DNA from: PALSA-1296 sp038322815
GTDB lineage: Bacteria > Bacteroidota > Ignavibacteria > Palsa-1295
Assembly: GCA_038322815.1 (NCBI GenBank)
Contig: JBBQGG010000103.1
Location: 1-6,292 of the forward strand
Length of the DNA stretch: 6,292 nt
Direction of reading: 5' to 3'
The notes beneath the pieces were generated by a model, which was not told where the DNA came from, did no database searches, and was given only the letters and a program-made list of their open reading frames with translations. Both the position numbers and the translations under genes were made by a program. Below, piece after piece: positions 1-6,012 of the stretch (position 1 is its first letter; each line of letters begins with the position of its first letter).

Positions 1-27
1 TGCCATCGTTATTCTTTTTGAACTCAT
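1..27 (-). CDS. Possible N-terminus of a minus-strand gene (partial, 9 codons)
   Basis: An ATG on the minus strand at 27-25 opens a frame that stays open to the window edge and reads MSSKRITMA. No function can be read from nine residues. The argument for it is context only: an intrinsic-terminator-like hairpin lies 100 bp upstream on the same strand, as expected for a leader region. A competing reading is the C-terminal end of a plus-strand gene, since the plus frame from position 2 reads a hydrophobic stretch ending at a TGA at 44-46. The window cannot decide between them. Confidence 0.2.
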
Positions 28-126
28 TGTTAATCCCGTGTTATGAGTTACTGGAATTCTGATCGGACAACCTCTTTCTCAATCAACCAAGATTTTTCTT
101 TGGGCAGATGTAATTGTATCTGCCTG

Positions 127-156
127 AAAAAAACCGGAGCGCACAAACGCTCCGGT
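127..156 (-). terminator. Intrinsic terminator or attenuator hairpin, minus strand
   Basis: A perfect 9-bp stem, ACCGGAGCG (133-141) and CGCTCCGGT (148-156), encloses a 6-nt loop. On the minus strand the stem runs straight into seven U residues (A run at 127-133), the classic rho-independent form. On the plus strand it is followed by GTTCTAAA with no U-tract, so it is directional. Nothing is annotated on the minus strand between it and the divergent gene at 271. It therefore ends a short minus-strand transcript, acts as an attenuator before a gene at the left edge, or stops antisense read-through from the right. Confidence 0.6.
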
Positions 157-166
157 GTTCTAAACG

Positions 167-229
167 AGCAGTTCGGGAAGCGAGACGTATTTTTCGCTTA
201 CACGAAAATATGTTTACTTCCCCGCTGCT
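167..229 (-). ncRNA. Candidate structured RNA or leader element upstream of the terminator
   Basis: Two stacked arm pairs can form a long hairpin: AGCAG (167-171) with CTGCT (225-229), and GGGAAG (175-180) with CTTCCC (217-222), separated by a small internal loop. Inside lies a 6-bp hairpin, TTTTCG (191-196) with CGAAAA (203-208). A competing pairing, AAGCGA (178-183) with TCGCTT (194-199), overlaps both, so two folds exclude each other. On the minus strand it lies 11 bases before the terminator stem, giving a possible short RNA or regulated leader of about 110 nt. No known RNA family is recognised and no clear promoter was found. The strand assignment rests on the terminator. Confidence 0.3.
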
Positions 230-270
230 TTTCATTAACAAGCATCTATCACTTAAAATTCTAAACGATC

Positions 271-918
271 ATGTATTCAATTAAACGTTTCTTCACAAAA
301 GCTCTCGCATCACTGATGCTTGCAGGGCTGTGTTTGTGTTTTCCAGTATCAGTTTTAAAAGCTCAGTGTCCAACAGATGTCTACCCTACTTCCACAGACC
401 CAGGCTATGTTCCTTGGACTTCAGGATTCAGCAGAACATATGCTATTTCCAGTACTTGTGAAATCATCGTCACCTATTGTATGCGGACGATTGCTAACAC
501 ACCTTATAATATAGTCCAAAGGTACATTTACAGTATTGTGCAAAACCCAAGCAATTGTACAAATATTGATCCTTCACAGATAATCAACACCGCTATAGAA
601 GATTTATCGTCTGATGTTGGTGCTTATCCGAACGGTCTTGTTGCACCATGTACTGATCACGAAACTATTACTCAGCTATATAGAAAATCGTGTTGGAAAA
701 TTAACTCTTATACCGGCGCTTACGAACCATGTAATGTTAATGCATATTGTAAACTGACTTGCGATGTATGTGTTGATGGCACAGGAACTGTAGTCTCAGT
801 AACTAATTGTTCATATCAAGTGATAGGGGATTCAAATCCCGACTGCCAAGCGCTGCCAACAGGGCAAAACTATTGGATTCCAGGTACATGTTATCTTCTT
901 CATTGCGGCAATAACTAA
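271..918 (+). CDS. Secreted cysteine-rich protein of unknown function
   Basis: The 215-residue product opens with a clear Sec signal peptide: basic MYSIKRFFTK, a hydrophobic core to about residue 28, and likely cleavage after A31 (VLKA, then Q). The mature part carries 14 cysteines (33, 63, 70, 96, 127, 141, 154, 160, 164, 167, 180, 192, 207, 212). They are densest at 154-167, with a CxxxCxxC spacing at 160-167. The even number suggests a disulfide-stabilised extracytoplasmic protein; that is inference. There is no lipobox and no T9SS sorting tail, unlike its neighbour. The stop lies 5 bp before the next start, so the two are probably one transcription unit. I recognise no family. The start was chosen because the signal peptide begins directly at this ATG; no Shine-Dalgarno precedes it. 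Confidence 0.85.
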   Translation: MYSIKRFFTKALASLMLAGLCLCFPVSVLKAQCPTDVYPTSTDPGYVPWTSGFSRTYAISSTCEIIVTYCMRTIANTPYNIVQRYIYSIVQNPSNCTNIDPSQIINTAIEDLSSDVGAYPNGLVAPCTDHETITQLYRKSCWKINSYTGAYEPCNVNAYCKLTCDVCVDGTGTVVSVTNCSYQVIGDSNPDCQALPTGQNYWIPGTCYLLHCGNN

Positions 919-923
919 CGTGT

Positions 924-2270
924 ATGAAATTTTTGAAAATATACTTGCTTATTTCGCTTTCACTCCTGATGTATACATCAGGAGTGAAAGCCCAGTTTTT
1001 ATGGCATGTAACTCATACAGATTTTAAAGCCGACACAGAATACTTCTTTCAATCTATTTCTTGTTCAGGGGATAATTGTACTGTAACCGGAATGATTCAG
1101 GGTACTCAAAATAATCCGATATTTCCCAAAATACTTTTTTGGCGGAGTACTGACGGAGGAAAGACATGGGCAGAACAATATCCCGGTTTATCATTCCAAA
1201 TAGGACCAAATGGAAATCCGATTCGCATTGTTCAGCAAATAGACTCATTGAATGTAGTTGCAGCAGGAGATTCAGGTATCATAGTTCGTACATCGGATGG
1301 CGGAGCCACTTGGCGAAAACAAAATACCAATACCACTACGTATACTGTATTTATTGATATTCATTTCTCCGACTCGCTAACAGGAATAGCAGTTGGCGGC
1401 GGTCCGATCCATACGACAACTGACGGGGGAATACATTGGGTTAAGGCTCCATTTACCGCCAGTCGTGCCAACCATTGCCATTCGTATGGAAACGGTAAAT
1501 TTCGCGTATTTACGAGTTACTATGGAGTTTTCTACACTACTTACGATAATTGGCAGACTGTCGATTCGACGAAACCAGTTTTTGACTCTGTGGGAAAAGC
1601 TCGTGTTTATAATTTCCTGGGTGGCTGCGATTTTAGCCGCAATGATACGATCCTTGCCTATGGTGAAACTTACCACCCCGGTTACACTGTCGGTCTTATT
1701 GTTCGTTCAACTGATGCAGGTGCGCATTGGGAGAAGCCATTCATTACGGACCAGTTTAACTATATAATATATACTACATCCGTAGGGCACGATACAATCC
1801 TTGCTCATGGAAATGCTATCAATAAGATTCTTTTCAGTAGCAATAATGGAGCAACATGGAGAATTGACTCAATGCAGTTTGATACGAATTACTCAGCATT
1901 AATATGCAATGGTATAGTTTGGGCACGAAACCATCCGCTTGGGATTTTTAGTACATATCCTTCGGTACCTTCTGTAATAGCTGTAGGTAAAAGCTTAACA
2001 TCACATGTTGAGTCTTATGAATATATTCATAATAATACATACATTTACCCAAACCCTGCATCTTCTCAAATTACCATTTCTTCAATAGATATTTCACGTT
2101 CTATTTATATTTATGATATGCTAGGCAGGAAAGTGATGCATGGCTTTTTATCACCGCAACGCAAATTAACTCTTGATATTTCTTCACTGCCTCAAGGTAT
2201 TTACGACGTTCTTCTCGATCATTTTGGAGTAATAATTACTATCGGAAAAGTAGCAGTCATAGGCAAATAA
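924..2270 (+). CDS. Asp-box/BNR beta-propeller protein with T9SS type A sorting domain
   Basis: This is a secreted or cell-surface protein of 448 residues. Residues 1-23 form a Sec signal peptide (cleavage after VKA, before Q24). The body contains repeated Asp-box motifs of the S/T-x-D-x-G-x-T/H-W type: STDGGKTW (75-82), TSDGGATW (123-130), TDGGIHW (166-172), STDAGAHW (262-269) and a drifted SSNNGATW (305-312), with a further degenerate one near 205-210. Such repeats mark sialidase/Ycf48/sortilin-like propellers. They show the fold, not a function, and no sialidase active site was identified. From about 373 to 448 is a T9SS type A C-terminal domain: YPNPAS (375-380), IYDMLGRKV (396-404), LPQGIYDVLL (422-431) and a final GK. 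It should cross the outer membrane through T9SS and lose this tail. Start codon and signal peptide agree; no ribosome site is visible. A perfect 36-nt palindrome lies in the signal-peptide codons. Confidence 0.9.
   Translation: MKFLKIYLLISLSLLMYTSGVKAQFLWHVTHTDFKADTEYFFQSISCSGDNCTVTGMIQGTQNNPIFPKILFWRSTDGGKTWAEQYPGLSFQIGPNGNPIRIVQQIDSLNVVAAGDSGIIVRTSDGGATWRKQNTNTTTYTVFIDIHFSDSLTGIAVGGGPIHTTTDGGIHWVKAPFTASRANHCHSYGNGKFRVFTSYYGVFYTTYDNWQTVDSTKPVFDSVGKARVYNFLGGCDFSRNDTILAYGETYHPGYTVGLIVRSTDAGAHWEKPFITDQFNYIIYTTSVGHDTILAHGNAINKILFSSNNGATWRIDSMQFDTNYSALICNGIVWARNHPLGIFSTYPSVPSVIAVGKSLTSHVESYEYIHNNTYIYPNPASSQITISSIDISRSIYIYDMLGRKVMHGFLSPQRKLTLDISSLPQGIYDVLLDHFGVIITIGKVAVIGK
956..991. repeat. Perfect 36-nt palindrome inside the signal-peptide codons
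   Basis: The two 18-nt halves meet at the central GTA|TAC and are exact reverse complements, beginning GCTTTCACTCC and ending GGAGTGAAAGC. The palindrome starts 32 nt after the ATG of the Asp-box gene and codes, in frame, for part of the hydrophobic core and cleavage region of the signal peptide (residues 12-23). As RNA it can form about 16 bp with a 4-nt loop. Five U residues follow at 996-1000, five bases after the stem, so it resembles but does not fully match an intrinsic terminator. It could act as an attenuator, a translation brake or a dimer-binding operator. No second copy is present in the window. Confidence 0.95.
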
Positions 2271-2277
2271 TATGTTT

Positions 2278-5200
2278 CTAAAAATCCTCACCCAGCGAGA
2301 AAATATATTGGGGTTTTGCCCAGTGGTCTATTGTTGTTGTCCAGGCAATATCCATTTTTAAGTAGATGCCGAAGAGGTAGGTGCGGAAGCCGATACCTGT
2401 TGAGATCAGCAGGTCTTTCGTTGTCCATGCGCCGTCTGCTTTTTTCTGGAGGAGATAGAGTTTATTATTCCATGCCGAACCTGCATCGCAGAATACTTCG
2501 GATAATAGTGCAAGCGGAGCACCGCTGACATAGATCGGGAAGGGGAAGCGTAAGGCAAGATTTAGTAATCCGTATTTCGTGCCGATCTGCTCGTTATAAG
2601 GAAATCCGCGTAACGGCGTACCGACGGCATAGAATGCAAAATCCTCAGGTTCAGTAAGCGGATAGGTTGTTGCGCTGAAATAGCGGTTGATCCATCCATC
2701 AACGCCACCTAAGAAAAATTTCTGCGGATTTGGTCCGAAGCTCATTGCTCCGGAAAATCTTGCAGCAAAGGTCATATCGCCGATGATCTTGAAGTAATGA
2801 CGGAAATCCAATTGCGGTGTAATAAAGCCCAGCGTATTCGTGGATAATTTAGGCGAGATCGCAAGCGTTGCATTATACCTGGTACCGGCTTTCGGATAAA
2901 AATAACTCCAGATAACATCGTCATGTACATAGCCGAGGCTTGGAGTGATGGCAAATCTTCTCTTCACCGGAAGGTCAAGCGGGAGACCTGCTCCATCGCC
3001 GATGTCATCTTTTTCCAATACAATAGCCGATAGATTTACATCGAAGCGGTTGAAACGATCCAGAGGGTACGAGGCAAGTCCGGTCAATCCGTATGAAGTA
3101 AAGCGTGAAATAAAATATCCGTAGCTTTCAAATCCCGGATCAGGCGATGTATAGATAAAACGCGCACTATGGAATGCCTGCAAACCATAATTAATCCGAT
3201 CCTGCAGATTGAAGTACGAAAGCACGTAATCGGAATTTTTCAGATCAAGCAGCAGATTGGTCGCAAAATAGAGCTGATGATTCCCAAGTTCATCGGAGAA
3301 AAGCATCTGTGCTGATCCTTGCAATCCATAATATCCCGTGTATCCTGCCGTACCTAAGATAATATCGGGTGTAAAGACTACTTTATATTGACGCTCAATA
3401 TATTTTCCGGAAGTATCTTTATAATTGGTGATCGCAGGGATAGCCTGCTTCTGCTTATAGTCCTGACGTGAGCGGTCACTATAGGGAGTATTGCCATAGA
3501 CATAGTTATGAAGATCGATGCCGACCTCACCATATCCTACAGTCGAATCAGCACCTTCGGAAGTCGTACGATTCGGATCGTTAATACGTTTGATCGCCGA
3601 ATCTTTTAGCAATACTTCCGTGATCTTATCGCCGCGGAATTTTGTATTCGGAAGCGAATCGAGCTTTCTATCAAGCGGATTACGCATCAGATACATATTA
3701 TATCCGCCTTTGCGGATCGCGCTAAAAGCAAGTTTGGAGCCGTCATCCGATACGGAAATTTGATCGATCTTTGAGACGGAATTCGTCAGCGGGCGAGCTG
3801 ATGTTCCATCAAGACTTGCAGCAAAGATATTATTGATACCGTTTTTATTTGAGATAAAAAAGATCGTCTTTTTATCTTTAGAGACAGCAGGCTTTGTCTC
3901 ATCGGCATCGGGCGTACTTGTCAGACGTACGATCTTTTTTGTATCAATATCAAAACGGTAGAGATCTTTATTACGAATTTCTATCTTGGATTGCTCAACG
4001 CCTGATGGCGGAAATTCGCCGGGGATAAGATGATCGCCGCGATCGCTGGAAAAATAGATAGCATGCGAATCCGGTGTCCACTCCACATCCTGATCGGCGA
4101 AGGCATCGTTCGTGAGATTCGTCAAAGATTTCGAAGTAAAGTCATACATATAAATATCACTGCCGCCGTTTTTATAGGCAATGATCGCCAAAGATTTTCC
4201 GTCAGGCGACCACTTCACCTGCTGAATTGCATCGAGATCAGTTGCCGATAATGGAAGCAGATCGTAATCGCCGCTTTCGATATCAATGATATTGACAACA
4301 TCATATTTTCCTGCTTTCGAAGAAAGCGCAAGTTTCTTTTCATCCGGTGACCATGTCAAGCCCGGATTGAGCAAATGCAGCTCTTCGAAATTTCCGCTTG
4401 CGCCGCCGCCTGATACGATCTTACGAATATCAGAGGGCTTGGCTACGTTTTGAATATAGATATCATAGTAATCACTGCGGTCGGAGATGAATGCGATCCA
4501 ATCGCCCTTAGGAGAGATCTCCGGCGATGAATTATAAAAATTTCCGAGTTTCTTATGATCGGCATACGTTTCAGCGAACGTTGCAGGATCATCGAATCGT
4601 GAGATATCCGGATAGTAAAGTTTTTTTAAGTACTCGATAAACTTTTCACTGAATTCCGATACGCTTATCCCGAACGTACTTTTGTAAGCAAGCTCCGGTG
4701 AGCGTGTTGTGCGGATACGCTGCAATAGCTCGGCAACTTTTTCCGGTCCGTATTTTTCCGAAATATACCAATACATGGTCTGCCCTACGCGGTACTGTAC
4801 ATATCCTCCAAGCCGCTGCAGCGGTGGTATGGCATCAGCAAGTGTTGCATCGCGCATGAACATATCTGTTTCAATATCAAGCCCGTTAAGCGATTCGTAT
4901 TCGGCAAGACCCTCGTTCATCCAAGTAGGAATCGTGATGCCGCCGCCGGTAAGAAGCGCCTGATAGGAGCCACCGCTATACATATCATTGAGCACAGCGT
5001 GGACAAGCTCATGATGGATCACGTGACGGAAGAGTTCGTAATTGCCTTCGAAGGGAACAACGACGCGGTTCTTGAAAAGCTCGGTTACGCCGCCTACACC
5101 TTCAGGAAGATATTCGCTGACGGCATTGGTCTGCTGAAAATCATTATGCGAATTATAAACAAGGATCGCTATGCGTTGCGTAATATCATAGCGAACGGTT

Positions 5201-5430
5201 TTTTCGATGCTCGTAAGCGAGCTCTCGGCGATCTCCGCGCAGAACTGAGCGATCTCGTAGCCGCCTTCATAATAATAAATATCAAAATGCGGAGACTGAA
5301 TATATTTCCAATGGAACTCGCGGTACTGAACTTTATTCTTCCCGAAATTCGTGCTCTGCGAGAATATTTGCCGCGGTAATGCTGCGCTCATGGCGAGCGG
5401 CAATAAAAAGAGTAATAGCCATTTCTTCAT
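2278..5430 (-). CDS. Outer-membrane protein: peptidase MA-like domain, TolB/PD40 propeller, Omp85-like barrel
   Basis: The product has 1050 residues. An N-terminal signal peptide (about 1-17, AMSAA) directs export. Residues about 35-275 form a gluzincin-type metallopeptidase domain: HHELVH (zinc ligands H140, H144, catalytic E141) and WMNEGLAEY, with E173 the likely third ligand. All key residues are intact. Residues about 300-585 hold six PD40/WD40-like blades of the TolB type, e.g. SPDGKSLAI (408-416) and SPKGDWIAFISDRSD (306-320). After a linker, about 690-1050 is a beta-barrel with the Omp85 LRGF motif (940-943) and a terminal phenylalanine (FSLGEDF), as outer-membrane barrels usually have. 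No POTRA domains are seen; the propeller takes that position. The likely site is the outer membrane with the peptidase periplasmic. Substrate and role are unknown, and protein processing or envelope assembly is only inference. It converges with the Asp-box gene, 7 bp apart. Confidence 0.92.
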   Translation of the reverse strand: MKKWLLLFLLPLAMSAALPRQIFSQSTNFGKNKVQYREFHWKYIQSPHFDIYYYEGGYEIAQFCAEIAESSLTSIEKTVRYDITQRIAILVYNSHNDFQQTNAVSEYLPEGVGGVTELFKNRVVVPFEGNYELFRHVIHHELVHAVLNDMYSGGSYQALLTGGGITIPTWMNEGLAEYESLNGLDIETDMFMRDATLADAIPPLQRLGGYVQYRVGQTMYWYISEKYGPEKVAELLQRIRTTRSPELAYKSTFGISVSEFSEKFIEYLKKLYYPDISRFDDPATFAETYADHKKLGNFYNSSPEISPKGDWIAFISDRSDYYDIYIQNVAKPSDIRKIVSGGGASGNFEELHLLNPGLTWSPDEKKLALSSKAGKYDVVNIIDIESGDYDLLPLSATDLDAIQQVKWSPDGKSLAIIAYKNGGSDIYMYDFTSKSLTNLTNDAFADQDVEWTPDSHAIYFSSDRGDHLIPGEFPPSGVEQSKIEIRNKDLYRFDIDTKKIVRLTSTPDADETKPAVSKDKKTIFFISNKNGINNIFAASLDGTSARPLTNSVSKIDQISVSDDGSKLAFSAIRKGGYNMYLMRNPLDRKLDSLPNTKFRGDKITEVLLKDSAIKRINDPNRTTSEGADSTVGYGEVGIDLHNYVYGNTPYSDRSRQDYKQKQAIPAITNYKDTSGKYIERQYKVVFTPDIILGTAGYTGYYGLQGSAQMLFSDELGNHQLYFATNLLLDLKNSDYVLSYFNLQDRINYGLQAFHSARFIYTSPDPGFESYGYFISRFTSYGLTGLASYPLDRFNRFDVNLSAIVLEKDDIGDGAGLPLDLPVKRRFAITPSLGYVHDDVIWSYFYPKAGTRYNATLAISPKLSTNTLGFITPQLDFRHYFKIIGDMTFAARFSGAMSFGPNPQKFFLGGVDGWINRYFSATTYPLTEPEDFAFYAVGTPLRGFPYNEQIGTKYGLLNLALRFPFPIYVSGAPLALLSEVFCDAGSAWNNKLYLLQKKADGAWTTKDLLISTGIGFRTYLFGIYLKMDIAWTTTIDHWAKPQYIFSLGEDF

Positions 5431-5523
5431 ATCTATATATTAGACACGAAAAATGCAGGAAGGTTTCAAATTGTTTTTTTGATTTTTACATTTACAAAAC
5501 CTGCGATGATCAATATCCGGTGG

Positions 5524-5676
5524 TTAGATTAAGATTCGATTAGGATTAATTAAAAAATACCAGGATCCTGGATTTGGGATTAGCAACTGTAATTCATGAA
5601 CCATGCCGGCCGGCTTGAACCAAATATCTTTCAATGTTAGTGAGATTGGCGGACTACTACCGGTAAACAAAAACAT
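5524..5676 (-). CDS. Possible small ORF of 50 codons downstream of a strong promoter
   Basis: An ATG on the minus strand at 5676-5674 opens 50 codons, beginning MFLFTGSSPPISLTLK and ending INPNRILI, stop TAA at 5524-5526. It would begin about 30 nt after the predicted transcription start of the promoter at 5711-5741, which is the main reason to list it. I recognise no family, signal peptide or clear membrane segment, and no ribosome site precedes it. An alternative ATG 11 bases upstream in another frame gives only 16 residues. A terminator-like hairpin at 5552-5575 lies within the frame, so a small RNA ending there is an equally good reading. Confidence 0.2.
   Translation of the reverse strand: MFLFTGSSPPISLTLKDIWFKPAGMVHELQLLIPNPGSWYFLINPNRILI
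5552..5575 (-). terminator. Weak terminator-like hairpin, minus strand
   Basis: CCAG (5560-5563) pairs with CTGG (5568-5571) around a GATC loop, extended by AAAT (5555-5558) with ATTT (5572-5575) across one bulged base. On the minus strand it runs into a T-rich tract (A run at 5552-5557). The stem is short and part of the U-tract is used in pairing, so termination would be inefficient. If real, it would end a transcript of about 155 nt from the promoter at 5711-5741. Confidence 0.25.
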
Positions 5677-5710
5677 CCAAAGAACATGAGGATGGATGAA
5701 CTTACAGATG

Positions 5711-5741
5711 CAAATATACGGAATTTTTATGCATTTGTCAA
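5711..5741 (-). promoter_or_regulatory. Strong minus-strand promoter (TTGACA / TATATTTG)
   Basis: On the minus strand a perfect TTGACA (5741-5736) is followed, after exactly 17 bp, by TATATTTG (5718-5711). This satisfies both the general sigma-70 pattern and the Bacteroidetes TAnnTTTG box. A/T-rich DNA lies upstream (5754-5830). The start of transcription is predicted near 5704-5706. The next large gene on this strand starts at 5430, giving a leader of about 275 nt, unless a small RNA or the small ORF at 5524-5676 is the real product. Confidence 0.65.
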
Positions 5742-5742
5742 G

Positions 5743-5753
5743 GTGCTCAGCAC
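5743..5753. promoter_or_regulatory. Possible operator palindrome beside the -35 box
   Basis: GTGCT and AGCAC form a perfect inverted repeat around one central base, one base upstream of the TTGACA box of the minus-strand promoter. The position suits a regulator-binding site, but the element is only 11 bp and could be chance. No regulator gene is in the window. Confidence 0.3.
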
Positions 5754-6012
5754 ATAAAAAATGAAAATAAATTTTAAGTTATTGAAAATAAAGAAGATAA
5801 AATTTTACGATATTATCTGTTTATTAATTACCTTAGTATTGTATTTTAGACCCGGGTGTTTCATGATGTAGGGAATATTGTTAATTCATGAATACAAAGA
5901 TACGAAAAAAGAACAAGCGTGAGTTTTTAGTCTTTCGTTGTCAGCAGATCAATTATTTTCTTCTGTCTTGTTATACGCCTATGCTTATGTTGCAAATTTT
6001 TTAGATTACGGA

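Larger units (their letters stand above)
28..270. other. Intergenic region with structured elements, no convincing gene
   Basis: An open plus frame from 43 to 264 crosses two inverted repeats. Its product has no recognisable domain, signal peptide or plausible composition, so I do not call it a gene. The region holds a terminator-like hairpin (127-156), a larger foldable segment (167-229) and a 10-bp direct repeat TTCTAAACGA at 158-167 and 259-268. No strong promoter for the plus-strand gene at 271 is visible. The best match is TATGTTTA at 209-216, one base off TAnnTTTG, with no good upstream box. There is no purine-rich ribosome site before the ATG at 271. Confidence 0.6.
5431..6012. other. 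AT-rich intergenic region, about 580 bp
   Basis: No gene of normal size is present in any frame. Between 5750 and 5850 the sequence is strongly A/T-rich and could act as an upstream element for the minus-strand promoter at 5711-5741. Short palindromes occur at 5560-5571 (CCAGGATCCTGG), 5605-5614 (GCCGGCCGGC), 5743-5753 and 5850-5857 (ACCCGGGT). AATTCATGAA occurs twice, at 5591-5600 and 5883-5892. A minus-strand TATCTTTG at 5895-5902 matches TAnnTTTG but lacks an upstream box. No convincing terminator follows the minus-strand gene that stops at 6013. Confidence 0.7.

Noticed and set aside
43..264. 73-codon plus-strand open frame before the cysteine-rich gene
   Set aside because: It spans the terminator hairpin and the foldable segment, its product resembles nothing, and it has no ribosome site or conserved feature. 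An open frame of this length is expected by chance.
1393..1767. 124-codon plus-strand frame within the Asp-box gene
   Set aside because: It is an overlapping frame of a well-supported coding sequence whose Asp-boxes are in the other frame.
4813..4824. 12-nt palindrome CCGCTGCAGCGG
   Set aside because: It lies inside the barrel-protein gene, is short, and is explained by coding for conserved residues. Palindromes of 12 nt are not rare in a 6-kb window.
4999..5379. 126-codon plus-strand frame opposite the metallopeptidase domain
   Set aside because: It lies wholly antisense to a gene with a clear HExxH domain and mirrors its codon pattern. It has no start context or recognisable domain.
5430..5480. 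TAATAT box close to the barrel gene start as its own promoter
   Set aside because: It lies only a few bases before the ATG and would give a nearly leaderless transcript. The upstream TTGAAA is 21 bp away, so the match is weak compared with the promoter at 5711-5741.
5605..5614. GCCGGCCGGC palindrome in an AT-rich region
   Set aside because: The 10 bases are self-complementary but have no loop, no U-tract and no relation to the promoter beyond proximity. There is not enough to call a site.
5895..5902. Minus-strand TATCTTTG, an exact TAnnTTTG match
   Set aside because: No TTG-type box is found at a proper distance upstream and no gene lies suitably downstream. About one such match per few kb is expected by chance.
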